From JAWOFN01 sp046497505 [NCBI: bacterium] (GTDB lineage Bacteria; Blakebacterota; Blakebacteria; Blakebacterales), in contig JAWOFN010000137.1 of the NCBI GenBank assembly GCA_046497505.1, positions 1 to 13,782 on the forward strand: DNA of 13,782 nucleotides. The letters are read 5' to 3'. This document shows positions 1 to 7,916 of the stretch, in pieces. The notes under the pieces were generated by a model that saw nothing but the letters and a program-made list of their open reading frames with translations, was not told the DNA's origin and did not search any database. How positions within the stretch are numbered: position 1 is the stretch's first letter; each line of letters opens with the position of its first letter. Both the position numbers and the translations under genes were made by a program.

Positions 1-454
1 CCACGGCTGAGGCCGCCGCCTTCCGTTCCTCCTCCGAACCTGCCGTGATGGCCTCCGCCGAACCCGCCGGGAAGATCACGAAGGCGACCCCCCGGCTGCG
101 GGCGTCGTAACAGACCACCAGCGGGAGGCCGGGCTCCCTGTGTCCTGCGGCGAAGGCGTCGAAGGAGGGTACGCTGACCACGGGCAGGCTCCGGGCCTCG
201 GAGAGCCCCTGAGCGAGGCTGAACCCGATGCGGAGACCGGTGTAGGAACCCGGCCCCCTGCTCACCACCAGGCCGGTGAGGGCCTCCAGGCCCGCTCCCC
301 GGACACCCAGGAGTTCCCTCGCCCCGCGGAGCAGATAGGCGGACCCGCCCTCCTTCCGGGGGTAGACACGGGTCCCGTACCGTTCCTTGCCCTCCTCATC
401 AGCCAGGGCGACCATGCTCTCATCGGCCAGGGAGGTGTCGAAGACCAGAAGCAC
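1..454 (-). CDS. tsaB: TsaB, tRNA threonylcarbamoyladenosine (t6A) biosynthesis protein, partial (C-terminus beyond the window)
   Basis: In bacteria TsaB is the non-catalytic ASKHA-fold partner of TsaD and, with TsaE, is needed to place t6A on A37 of ANN-decoding tRNAs in the cytoplasm. I translated 151 codons from a GTG at 454. The N-terminus has the family Asp-Thr-Ser (residues 6-8) inside a hydrophobic strand. Residues 67-77 read GPGSYTGLRIG, the family signature, followed by the usual helix and a VSVPSFDAFA strand. A DAR motif lies at about 117-119. The GTG is chosen because GAGGAG stands 8 bases upstream, directly after the polA stop codon (469-471), and because this start puts DTS at the usual position. 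The 14-base gap implies co-transcription and probably translational coupling with polA. TsaB is usually about 220-230 residues, so roughly 70-80 are missing at the window edge. Identification is firm. Confidence 0.93.
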   Translation of the reverse strand, partial: MLLVFDTSLADESMVALADEEGKERYGTRVYPRKEGGSAYLLRGARELLGVRGAGLEALTGLVVSRGPGSYTGLRIGFSLAQGLSEARSLPVVSVPSFDAFAAGHREPGLPLVVCYDARSRGVAFVIFPAGSAEAITAGSEEERKAAASAV

Positions 455-468
455 CCGGTGATCTCCTC

Positions 469-3162
469 TCAGTGGGCCTCGGCCCAGTTCCGTCCCCACG
501 CGGAATCCACCACGATGGGTACCTCCAGTTCCAGCGCTCCCTCCATCATCCCCACCACCTGCTGCTGGACCTCCTCCACCGCGTCCCCGTCCACCTCGAA
601 GACCAGTTCGTCATGGACCTGGATGATCATGTCCGCCGGCATCCCCTCCTCCCATATCCATGCCTGGATCTCGATCATGGCCTTCTTGATCAGGTCGGCC
701 GCCGAGCCCTGGATCGGCGTGTTCACAGCCGTACGCTCGGCGAAGGAACGGACCTGGGGGGCCCGGCTCTCCAGTTCCGGCATGTAGCGCCTCCGGTTGA
801 GGAGGGTGGTCACATAGCCGTTCTGCCTGGCCGATGCCTTGGTCTCCTCGATGTACCGGGCCACTCCGCTGAACCGCTGGAAGTAGTTCTCGATGAACTC
901 TTTCGCCTCAGAGCTGGGGATGCCCAGCTGCTTGCCCAGACTCACGCTCCCCATCCCGTACATCACACCGAAGTTCACGATCTTGGCCTGCCGGCGCTGG
1001 GTGTCCGAGACCCGGTCGGGATCGACATCGAAGATGGCCGCCGCCGTGGAGGTGTGGATGTCCGTGCCCTGGCGGAACGCCTCCAGCAGGCGCTCGTCCC
1101 GGGAGATGTGAGCCATGATCCTGAGTTCGATCTGGCTGTAGTCCGCCGAGAGGAGCACCCTCCCCTCGGGCGCGATGAACGCCTTCCTGATCCTCCTCCC
1201 CGCCTCGGTACGTACCGGGATGTTCTGGAGGTTCGGCTCGCTGGAGGAGAGTCTCCCCGTGGTAGCCACGGTCTGGTTGAAAGAGGTGTGTATGCGGCCC
1301 GTCCCGGGTTCGATCAGACGGGGAAGCGCGTCGATGTAGGTGCTCTTGAGCTTCGAGGTCCCCCGGTAGTCCAGGATCTTCTGCGCGACGGGGTGCTCGG
1401 CCACCAGCCCTTCCAGGACCTCCGAATCGGTGGACCATCCGGTCTTGGTGCGCCTTCCGCGCGGCAGGCCCATCTTCTCGAAGAGGATCTCCTGGAGCTG
1501 CTGGGGGCTGTTGACGTTGAACTCCTCCCCCGCCAGCTCGTGGATCTCCTTCTCGAGGGCCTCCAGTTCCGCCTCGAACTCCGACCCCATGTCCGCGAGC
1601 TGCTCACGGTCTACGAGCACCCCGTTCGCCTCCATCTCCACGAGCACCGGCACCAGGGGCATCTCGATCTCGTCGAAGAGGGGGCGCAGTGCCAGCGCCT
1701 CCAGCTTGGGTGCCATCATCTGCTGCAGACGGAGGGTCACTTCCGCGTCCTCGCAGGCATACTCCCAGGCATCCTCGGTGAGGACATCGGCGAAGGAGAC
1801 CTGATCCTTCCCCGAACCGATGAGACTGCTGATCGGGATCATCTGGTGCTGGAGGTATTCCAATGCCAGGGAGTCCAGACTGTGCTGCCTGCGGGAAGGG
1901 TTGAGGAGATAGGAGGCCACCATGGTGTCGAAGCCGATCCCCTCCATGCGGATGTCCTCACTCCGGAGCACCAGGGTGTCGTACTTGATGTTGTGGCCCG
2001 CCTTGGGCCTCTCGGGGTCCTCAAGCAGCTCACGCAGCATCTCCAGCGTCCGCTCCGCCGGGAGGTTGCTCCCCCGCTCGTGCCGAAGGGGCAGGTACCA
2101 GGCCCGCCCCGCCCAGGCCGCGAGGCTCACGCCCACCACCCGGGCCTCATGGGGGTCGAGGCTGGTGGTCTCCAGGTCCACCGAGACGATCTCCGCCTCC
2201 CGACACGCCTCCAGGGCCCTCTCCACCTCCTCCTCGCTGTCCGCGAGGATGTAGTCCGCGTCCCGCCCCACCCCCCCCTCGTCGCTCTCCTCCAGCAGGT
2301 CCCGGACCAGGCTGGTGAACTCCAGCTCGCTGAAGATCTCCACCATGGAAGTGGTGTCGAAGCCGCGGAAGAGCAGGTCCTCCACCGGTACCTCCACCGG
2401 CACCTCGGTATCGATGGTCACCAGCTCCCTGCTCAGCCTGGCCTGGTCGGCGTACTCGATGAGGTTCTCCCGCACCCTCTTCTGTGACACCTCGCCGGAA
2501 TGGGCCAGGACCTCCTCCACACTCCCGTACTCCCGGACCAGGTCCCGGGCGCGCTTCTCCCCCACCTGCGGGACCCCGGGTATGTTGTCGGAGGAGTCCC
2601 CCATGAGTCCCAGGATGTCGATGATCCGGGGCGGGTCCACCCCCCAGCGCTCCCGCACGTCCCCCGCGTCCAGCGGTGTCCAGTCGTCTCCTCGTCGCCC
2701 CGGCTTCAGCATGCGGACGTTCTCGTCCAGGCACTGCATGAGGTCCTTGTCCCCCGTGATCAGCCAGACCTCCATCCCCTCCCTGCTCCCCCTCCGGGCC
2801 AGGGTGCCGAGCACGTCGTCCGCCTCGTAGCCGGGGACCTCCAGGATGGGGATGGACATGACCTCCACCACCTGGTGGACCCTGGGCATGCTCTGCCGCA
2901 GGTCCTCCGGCATCTTCTCACGGGTGGCCTTGTACTCCTCGAACCGCTCGTGGCGGAATGTCCGGCCGGGTGCGTCGAACACAACGGCGATGTGAGAGGG
3001 TTCGTACTCCCGGATCAGCTTGAGGAGGGAGTTGGTGAAAGCGTAGGGAGCACTGGTGTTCTCCCCTTTCGAGTTGATGAGGGGGTTCTTGATGAAGGCG
3101 AAGTAGCCGCGATAGGCGAGGGCCGTACCGTCGACCAGGAAGAGCTTCTCTTGGGAAGGCAT
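469..3162 (-). CDS. polA: DNA polymerase I, three-domain (5' nuclease, 3'-5' exonuclease, polymerase)
   Basis: This 897-residue enzyme handles Okazaki-fragment processing and repair gap filling. Residues 1-290 are the 5' nuclease (FEN) domain, with Asp in FLVDGT, YEADDVLG (112-119), TGDKD (137-141) and a helix-hairpin-helix from GLMGDSSDNIPG onward. Residues about 325-485 are the proofreading domain and appear active: D329 and E331 (DLETTS), NIKYD (391-395) and YACED (468-472) supply the Exo I, II and III residues. Residues 490-897 are the polymerase: the TTGRLSSSEPNLQNIP stretch (634-649), motif A SADYSQIELR with D674, the O-helix RRQAKIVNFG (723-732) and motif C VHDE with D851. An in-frame extension to 3333 exists, but ATG 3162 begins with the standard MPSQEKLFLVDG and lies just behind a promoter. 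There is no Shine-Dalgarno sequence, so the mRNA is probably leaderless. tsaB follows. Identification is certain and all catalytic residues are present. Confidence 0.98.
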   Translation of the reverse strand: MPSQEKLFLVDGTALAYRGYFAFIKNPLINSKGENTSAPYAFTNSLLKLIREYEPSHIAVVFDAPGRTFRHERFEEYKATREKMPEDLRQSMPRVHQVVEVMSIPILEVPGYEADDVLGTLARRGSREGMEVWLITGDKDLMQCLDENVRMLKPGRRGDDWTPLDAGDVRERWGVDPPRIIDILGLMGDSSDNIPGVPQVGEKRARDLVREYGSVEEVLAHSGEVSQKRVRENLIEYADQARLSRELVTIDTEVPVEVPVEDLLFRGFDTTSMVEIFSELEFTSLVRDLLEESDEGGVGRDADYILADSEEEVERALEACREAEIVSVDLETTSLDPHEARVVGVSLAAWAGRAWYLPLRHERGSNLPAERTLEMLRELLEDPERPKAGHNIKYDTLVLRSEDIRMEGIGFDTMVASYLLNPSRRQHSLDSLALEYLQHQMIPISSLIGSGKDQVSFADVLTEDAWEYACEDAEVTLRLQQMMAPKLEALALRPLFDEIEMPLVPVLVEMEANGVLVDREQLADMGSEFEAELEALEKEIHELAGEEFNVNSPQQLQEILFEKMGLPRGRRTKTGWSTDSEVLEGLVAEHPVAQKILDYRGTSKLKSTYIDALPRLIEPGTGRIHTSFNQTVATTGRLSSSEPNLQNIPVRTEAGRRIRKAFIAPEGRVLLSADYSQIELRIMAHISRDERLLEAFRQGTDIHTSTAAAIFDVDPDRVSDTQRRQAKIVNFGVMYGMGSVSLGKQLGIPSSEAKEFIENYFQRFSGVARYIEETKASARQNGYVTTLLNRRRYMPELESRAPQVRSFAERTAVNTPIQGSAADLIKKAMIEIQAWIWEEGMPADMIIQVHDELVFEVDGDAVEEVQQQVVGMMEGALELEVPIVVDSAWGRNWAEAH

Positions 3163-3168
3163 TCTGTG

Positions 3169-3197
3169 AAGGTACCAGCGGGTCCGGTGCCGGTCAA
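3169..3197 (-). promoter_or_regulatory. Predicted sigma70-type promoter of polA (leaderless transcript)
   Basis: On the minus strand, TTGACC (3197-3192) is followed after 17 bases by TACCTT (3174-3169), which fits a TANNNT -10 box. Six bases (CACAGA) then lead directly into the polA ATG at 3162. With normal -10 to +1 spacing, transcription would start at or within a base of the A of the start codon. No purine-rich Shine-Dalgarno sequence occurs before the ATG, which agrees with leaderless initiation. The boxes are seen directly; the start site is inferred. Confidence 0.65.
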
Positions 3198-3260
3198 CGG
3201 AGCACCTCGACCCGGGGAGGCGGGCACAGGGCAGGGGTGGCCCCGGGGCCCTCCGCACGC

Positions 3261-3266
3261 TATAAC
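3261..3266 (+). promoter_or_regulatory. Possible -10 element for the lipoprotein gene
   Basis: TATAAC matches a -10 box at five of six positions and is one of very few AT-rich hexamers in this 160-base divergent region. Initiation would fall near 3273 and leave about a 50-base leader. There is no good -35 box 16-18 bases upstream, so the promoter is weak or activator-dependent if real. A 10-base palindrome, GGAGATCTCC (3274-3283), lies immediately downstream where an operator could sit, but a palindrome this short is common by chance. Confidence 0.35.
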
Positions 3267-3322
3267 AGTACGAGGAGATCTCCCGCCGGGAACCTGACCA
3301 CAGACCGGAGGAGAGGGCGAGC

Positions 3323-4537
3323 ATGACCCTCAACGAGCCTCTTCAGCGCACCCCCTTCCCGACCCTCCTCGCCCTCCTGCTCCTCACCGGGTGCGGTCTG
3401 GTCGATCCCCTGCCCGACCCGGACGCGATCCTCCCGCTGCGGGAGCTGGAGCCCGCCGGCCTGGTACAGACCCTCCATGCCCACACCCCGCCCGACTCCG
3501 CCGGCTCTCCCGTCACCGAGATGCGCTTCACCCTCTCCCCCGAGGCCCGGGCCCCCGTGGAGGCGGGGAGCGTGCTGGAGACCTTCATGCGGGTGCCCGC
3601 GGGACGCGTGGTCCTGGAGGGATGGGACCATGACGCGGGGATGTGGGTCGGATTGGCCGACCGGCAGGTGAGCGGCACCGGGAGCGTGGACTGGTGGTGG
3701 CGGGGAGGCTGGCTCCTCCCCGCCGCGGGTGCCCCCCTCCTGGCCCCCGACGGGACCGTCCGGTTCCGCGTGTCCCCCTCCGCCGAGGCGGGGCGCGTCG
3801 CCCTCCGGGCCCTGGAACCGGCGGAGGGCGTGGGCCGGATCGAAGGCCGAGGGGCCCTGGCCGCCTCCGGGACCGACCTGGCGATCCTGGAGGGCACCCT
3901 GCTCCGGGTGGTCACCTCCTCCGGTGCGGAGGTGGAGACCCTCACCACCGCCGTTCCCCCCGCCTCCTTCTGCCGCCTGGGGGGATACTACTTCGGGGTG
4001 ACCGCCTTCGAGATCCGCCGGGTCCCCGTCAGCGGGGGCAGCTGGTCCCGCGTGAGCCTGCTCCCCTGGAGCAGTCACGGGGGGGTTGCCATCAGCAGCG
4101 ACGGCGATGACCTCTTCATCGTGCGCTACCCCGCCGCTTCCGAGGAGGGCACCTTCCCCCGACTGCACCGTCTGACCCCCAGCTTCCAGACGGGCGGGAG
4201 CTTCAATTTCGACGATGCCCTCGTGGACAGCCAGGAACTGCGGCGGGGAGGTCTGACGGGGGGGACCGGCTCGGCCATGCTGTGGCATCCCGACCTCCGG
4301 GTCTTCTCCGTCCCGGGGGTCCAGGAGGGAGAGGTGGGGCTCGTGACCTTCAGCAAGGCGGCCCGGGCGATCGCGTTCATCCCCCTCCCCTTCGAGGAGG
4401 AGGAACTCCGCGCGGCGGTGAGCGGGGGGAGCCTCTATGTCTCCGGTCGTCCCGCACTGGACGGGCTGGCCTGGTCGGGGGACTTCCGGCCCTCCTCCCC
4501 CTCACCGGGGATCATCTTCCGCTGGACCGCTCCCTGA
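3323..4537 (+). CDS. Unrecognised lipoprotein, probably outer-membrane, beta-rich
   Basis: I do not recognise the family of this 404-residue protein. It starts at ATG 3323 with a strong GGAGGAG nine bases upstream. The N-terminus has a hydrophobic segment (about 14-22) ending in a lipobox, LTGC, with Cys24 as the predicted lipidated residue. Gly at the next position does not signal inner-membrane retention, so outer-membrane sorting is expected. Residues about 45-150 look like a beta-sandwich: short strands, a Trp-rich turn (SVDWWWRGGW) and a segment ending GTVRFRV. From about 165 to the end, short strands separated by Gly/Ser/Asp turns (ISSDGDDLFIV, LRVFSVPG, GGSLYVSGRP) resemble a beta-propeller, but no blade motif is clear enough to name. 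There are no catalytic signatures and no other membrane segment. It diverges from polA and lies 116 bases before the zinc-ribbon gene, which has its own possible promoter. It may be a surface or periplasmic binding or structural protein; the function is unknown. Confidence 0.85.
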   Translation: MTLNEPLQRTPFPTLLALLLLTGCGLVDPLPDPDAILPLRELEPAGLVQTLHAHTPPDSAGSPVTEMRFTLSPEARAPVEAGSVLETFMRVPAGRVVLEGWDHDAGMWVGLADRQVSGTGSVDWWWRGGWLLPAAGAPLLAPDGTVRFRVSPSAEAGRVALRALEPAEGVGRIEGRGALAASGTDLAILEGTLLRVVTSSGAEVETLTTAVPPASFCRLGGYYFGVTAFEIRRVPVSGGSWSRVSLLPWSSHGGVAISSDGDDLFIVRYPAASEEGTFPRLHRLTPSFQTGGSFNFDDALVDSQELRRGGLTGGTGSAMLWHPDLRVFSVPGVQEGEVGLVTFSKAARAIAFIPLPFEEEELRAAVSGGSLYVSGRPALDGLAWSGDFRPSSPSPGIIFRWTAP

Positions 4538-4597
4538 TCCCCTCTCCCATCGGCCCGGGACGATCCCACCGGGGAGGCGGGCCGGTATCCGGTACCG

Positions 4598-4626
4598 TTG
4601 CAGCCCGCCCTCCAGGGCGTTACGCT
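4598..4626 (+). promoter_or_regulatory. Possible promoter of the zinc-ribbon protein-ychF pair
   Basis: TTGCAG (4598-4603) and TACGCT (4621-4626) are separated by exactly 17 bases and lie 27 bases before the ATG at 4654. The -10 fits the TANNNT form and the -35 keeps TTG. Both boxes are imperfect, so this is a spacing-supported guess. It would drive the small membrane protein and, because of the one-base junction, ychF as well. Confidence 0.4.
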
Positions 4627-4653
4627 TCCATCACGACCCGTGGAGGTGGATTC

Positions 4654-5082
4654 ATGGCGTGGTGTACGAGATGTGACACGCAGCTGCACGAGGGCTCCCG
4701 CTACTGCATCGAGTGTCAGCGGCTCCTGGAACCCTCTGAGATCCGACGTACGCCCCCCTGGCTCCAGAAGGTCGCCGCCGTGGCGGGAGGTGCCGCGATC
4801 CTGGCGCTCTCCGCCCTCGGGGACGTCCTGGACGAGCTGCTGGGAGGCGATTGGACCCGGACCCTCGTGGTCGTCCTCTTCATCGCCATCGGGGCCCTCA
4901 TCCTCCTGGCCGCCCTGAGGGGGCGGCTCGACATGGCATCGGAGGAACTGAGCGGTCCGGCTCCCCGCGATGACGCCTGGCACGCCCGGGAAGAGGAGGA
5001 GGAGGGTTGGGAATGGGGGTCCGTCTGGCAGGAGGACCCCGGTCCCGGAGAGGACTCCGACCGGCGCTCCCCCGGGTCCTGA
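4654..5082 (+). CDS. Small zinc-ribbon membrane protein with acidic tail
   Basis: This 142-residue protein of unknown function starts at ATG 4654, with GGAGGT six bases upstream. Residues 4-21 form a zinc ribbon: C4-x2-C7 and C18-x2-C21, the treble-clef or rubredoxin-knuckle pattern found in many small bacterial membrane proteins. Two hydrophobic segments follow, about 38-56 (VAAVAGGAAILALSALG) and 70-88 (TLVVVLFIAIGALILLAALRG), joined by a short loop. This suggests a two-pass protein with both ends on the same side, probably the cytoplasm, where zinc knuckles normally fold. The C-terminal 40 residues are acidic and Trp-containing (AREEEEEGWEWGSVW). The stop codon TGA ends one base before the ychF GTG, so the two genes should share an mRNA. 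The zinc-ribbon plus transmembrane layout is visible, but a specific role cannot be assigned. It could be a membrane anchor or a partner for a ribosome-associated factor. Confidence 0.85.
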   Translation: MAWCTRCDTQLHEGSRYCIECQRLLEPSEIRRTPPWLQKVAAVAGGAAILALSALGDVLDELLGGDWTRTLVVVLFIAIGALILLAALRGRLDMASEELSGPAPRDDAWHAREEEEEGWEWGSVWQEDPGPGEDSDRRSPGS

Positions 5083-5083
5083 G

Positions 5084-6196
5084 GTGCCCGGTCTCGCCAT
5101 AGGCATCGTGGGACTCCCCAATGTGGGGAAGTCCACCCTCTTCCAGGCCCTCACCCGCGCGCAGGTCCCCGCCGAGAACTATCCCTTCTGCACCATCGAC
5201 CCCAACGTGGGCATCGTGGAGGTCCCCGACCCCCGACTCCGGAGCCTGTGGGAACGGGTCGAGCCCCGCAGGGAGCGCATGGTGCCGGCTGCGATGGAGG
5301 TCGTGGACATCGCCGGGCTGGTGGAGGGCGCGAGCCGGGGAGAGGGCCTGGGCAACCAGTTCCTGGCACGGATCCGGGAGATGGACGCGGTGGCCCACAT
5401 CATCCGCTGCTTCGACGACCCGGAGGTTGTCCACCCCTATGAGACCGCCGACCCCCTCCGGGACCGGGAGGTGGTGGAGACCGAACTGATCCTGGCCGAC
5501 CTGGAGGTGGTCGAGGGCCGCATCGAACGGATCACGAAGAAGGCGGTCTCGGGAGAGAAGGAGGCCCGGCAGGAACTGCTGGCCCTGGAACGACTCCGCG
5601 ACCGGCTCCAGAGGGGTGAACCCGCCCGCCGTGAGGAGATGACCTCATCGAAGAGCGGGCGCCTGGACTCCTGCGACCTGCTCACCGCCAAGCCGGTCCT
5701 CTACGTCGCCAACATAGGGGAGGAGGACCTGGAGGGGGGCTCAAAGCGGGCGGAGGAGCTGGCCTCGGCCGTACGCGCCTCCGAACCGGGAGCGATCACC
5801 GTCCCCCTCTGTGCCCGCCTCGAGGCCGAGGTGGCCCAGCTGCCCGAGGAGGAACAGTCGGAGTACCTGGAGGCGATGGGACTGCGAGCGAGCGGCCTCG
5901 ACCGCCTCATCCAGGCCGGCTACCGGCTGCTGGGTCTCATCACCTTCTTCACCATCGGGGATGAGGAGGTGCGGGCCTGGACCGTGCGGGAAGGTGCCAC
6001 CGCCCCGGAAGCGGCCGGCAGGGTGCATTCCGACTTCCAGGAGGGATTCATCCGGACGGATGCCATCGCCTTCGAGGAGTTCACCTCCTGCGTCTCCTTC
6101 AAGGAGGCGCGCGCTGAGGGGAAGCTGCGCAGCGAGGGGAAGGACTACGTGGTCCGGGACGGGGACATCCTCTTCTTCCACGCCCGCACCCCCTGA
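5084..6196 (+). CDS. ychF: YchF/OLA1-family ribosome-binding P-loop ATPase
   Basis: YchF belongs to the Obg/TRAFAC GTPase-like class but prefers ATP. It binds ribosomes and is linked to stress responses and start-site fidelity. The 370-residue length fits the family (about 363). Visible features are the P-loop GLPNVGKS (10-17), the NYPFCTIDPNVG switch region (32-43), DIAGLVEGAS (75-84) and the non-canonical base-recognition motif NIGE (210-213) in place of the NKxD of GTPases. A coiled-coil insertion spans about 125-200. A C-terminal TGS domain (about 285-368) contains EVRAWTVREGATAPEAAG and EGKDYVVRDGDILFF. The GTG at 5084 is preferred because it starts three residues before the conserved first strand (AIGIVGLPN). 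A longer in-frame ATG at 4970 would lie inside the upstream gene and add non-conserved sequence. No Shine-Dalgarno sequence precedes the GTG, so translation probably depends on coupling to the gene ending one base upstream. Confidence 0.96.
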   Translation: MPGLAIGIVGLPNVGKSTLFQALTRAQVPAENYPFCTIDPNVGIVEVPDPRLRSLWERVEPRRERMVPAAMEVVDIAGLVEGASRGEGLGNQFLARIREMDAVAHIIRCFDDPEVVHPYETADPLRDREVVETELILADLEVVEGRIERITKKAVSGEKEARQELLALERLRDRLQRGEPARREEMTSSKSGRLDSCDLLTAKPVLYVANIGEEDLEGGSKRAEELASAVRASEPGAITVPLCARLEAEVAQLPEEEQSEYLEAMGLRASGLDRLIQAGYRLLGLITFFTIGDEEVRAWTVREGATAPEAAGRVHSDFQEGFIRTDAIAFEEFTSCVSFKEARAEGKLRSEGKDYVVRDGDILFFHARTP

Positions 6197-6250
6197 AGCA
6201 CCCCTCCCGGGGGACCAAGCCTCGAACAGGGGACTGCAGGAGCGCGGGGC

Positions 6251-6279
6251 TTGAAGCGGAGGCCCCGATACGGTAAGAC
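6251..6279 (+). promoter_or_regulatory. Weak candidate promoter for the S10 peptidase gene
   Basis: TTGAAG (6251-6256) and TAAGAC (6274-6279) are 17 bases apart and lie 37 bases before the ATG at 6317. TACGGT (6270-6275) is an alternative -10 without a spaced -35. The 120-base gap after ychF shows no clear hairpin plus T-run terminator, so readthrough from ychF is also possible. Confidence 0.25.
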
Positions 6280-6316
6280 ACATGGGAATCCATCCCCCCG
6301 GTCAGGAGGAGATCCC

Positions 6317-7846
6317 ATGGTTCCACCTTCCCGTCTCCAGACAGCGGTCCTGATGTTCCTGCTGGCCGCCGCGCTCGGCGTACCCGCGCACGCGGCGGCC
6401 CAGGAGTCGGAGGGGCAGCAGGACCTCCCTTCCATCTCGGTCGAACCGGAGTCGGCGGTGACCACCGAGCACACCGCCACCATCCGCGGGGAGCGTATAC
6501 CGTACACCGCCACCGCCGGTACCTTCCCGGTCTACGACGACGACGGGCAGGCCGCAGCCGCCCTCTTCTACGTCTACTACCAGCGGAGCGACGTGGAGGA
6601 CCGGACGACCCGCCCCCTGACCGTATCGTTCAACGGGGGGCCCGGCTCCTCCTCGGTATGGATGCACATCGGCTACACGGGACCGAAGAAGCTGAAGATC
6701 GACGACGAGGGCTTCCCCATCCAGCCGTACGGCTTCGTGGACAACCCGCACTCCATCCTGGACGTCACGGACATCGTCTTCGTGGACCCGGTGAACACCG
6801 GGTTCGCCCGGATCCTGGGCGACGCGGACCCTGAGCAGTTCTTCGGGGTGAACCAGGACATCGACTACCTGGCCGGCTGGATCGAGCGGTTCGTGACCCG
6901 GCATCGGCGCTGGGACTCGCCCAAGTTCCTCATCGGAGAGAGCTACGGCACCACCCGTGTCTCCGGGCTGGCCGGCCGGCTCCAGGGTGCCCACCGCATG
7001 TTCCTGAACGGTGTGGTCCTGGTCTCCCCCACCGGCCTGGGCATCGACCGGGACGGCCCCGTGGGTCAGGCCCTCACCCTCCCCCACTACGCGGCCACCG
7101 CCTGGTATCACCAGCAGCTCGGTCCCGTCCTGCAGGAGCGGGACCTGACCGATGTGCTGGACGAGGTGGAGGCCTTCACGGTGGACGAGTACATCCCGGC
7201 GCTGGTCCGGGCCGGGTCGCTGGATGCCCCCGGCAGGCAGGCGATCGCGGAGCGGGTGGCCCGCTACGCCGGCGTGAGCGAGCAGTACGTGCTGGATTCC
7301 AACCTGGTCCTCCCCATCTCGAACTGGCGGAAGGAACTGATGCGGGACCAGCGCCTCACCGTGGGACGGCTGGACGCCCGCTACCGCGGCAGGGACCGGG
7401 ACGCGGCCGGGGAATCGTACGAATACGACCCGGCCATGGCTGCCTGGAACCACACATTCACCCCGGCCATCAACATCTACCTCCGCGAGGAGCTGGGGTA
7501 CGAGACCAGGCTTTCCTACAACATATTCGGTCCCGTGAGTCCCTGGGACCGTGAGGGGGACACCACCGGGGAGGACCTCCGCCGGGCCATGGCCGAGAAC
7601 CCCTTCCTGAAGCTGATGGTGCAGTCGGGCTACTACGACGGGGGCACCGACTACTTCTCGGCCCAGTACACCATGTGGCAGATGGACCCCTCCGGAGAAC
7701 TCCGGGACAGGATGCGTTATCATGCATACCGGAGCGGTCACATGATGTACCTGAGGAGCGAGGACCTGCCGACCTCCACCGACCACCTGCGCGACTTCAT
7801 CCGCTGGTCCATCCCTGGTCCGGGGGAGCGGGCCGGCTGGCAGTGA
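6317..7846 (+). CDS. Secreted S10-family serine carboxypeptidase-like protein
   Basis: Family S10 enzymes remove C-terminal amino acids from peptides, usually at acid pH, using a Ser-Asp-His triad on an alpha/beta-hydrolase fold. This 509-residue protein starts at ATG 6317 with AGGAGG seven bases upstream. A signal peptide (hydrophobic 9-22, likely cleaved after an A-x-A near 26-28) sends it to the periplasm or outside. Diagnostic motifs are in order: NGGPGSSS (106-113, oxyanion region), VDPVNTGFA (156-164), GESYG with nucleophile Ser209 (207-211), SGYYDGGTD with probable catalytic Asp441, and SGHMMY with His475. The complete triad suggests activity. It lacks the fungal propeptide and sits in the bacterial branch of the family. 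brnQ follows after 70 bases on the same strand; released amino acids could feed that transporter, though co-transcription is not proven. The family is certain, the substrate unknown. Confidence 0.93.
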   Translation: MVPPSRLQTAVLMFLLAAALGVPAHAAAQESEGQQDLPSISVEPESAVTTEHTATIRGERIPYTATAGTFPVYDDDGQAAAALFYVYYQRSDVEDRTTRPLTVSFNGGPGSSSVWMHIGYTGPKKLKIDDEGFPIQPYGFVDNPHSILDVTDIVFVDPVNTGFARILGDADPEQFFGVNQDIDYLAGWIERFVTRHRRWDSPKFLIGESYGTTRVSGLAGRLQGAHRMFLNGVVLVSPTGLGIDRDGPVGQALTLPHYAATAWYHQQLGPVLQERDLTDVLDEVEAFTVDEYIPALVRAGSLDAPGRQAIAERVARYAGVSEQYVLDSNLVLPISNWRKELMRDQRLTVGRLDARYRGRDRDAAGESYEYDPAMAAWNHTFTPAINIYLREELGYETRLSYNIFGPVSPWDREGDTTGEDLRRAMAENPFLKLMVQSGYYDGGTDYFSAQYTMWQMDPSGELRDRMRYHAYRSGHMMYLRSEDLPTSTDHLRDFIRWSIPGPGERAGWQ

Positions 7847-7916
7847 GGGAACGTCGGCCGAAGATTGTATGAGTGGATAACGCACCGTCTCATCCGACCG
7901 GTATGGAGAAGCCTTG

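Noticed and set aside
472-2487. A 671-codon open frame on the strand opposite polA
   Set aside because: It lies entirely antisense to polA, is composed of His/Leu/Pro/Arg/Gly-rich sequence without domain signal, and is the expected shadow of GC-rich codon use.
3163-3333. 57-residue N-terminal extension of polA from an upstream ATG
   Set aside because: The extension is not conserved in character, crosses the polA promoter and overlaps the lipoprotein start. The family N-terminus fits ATG 3162.
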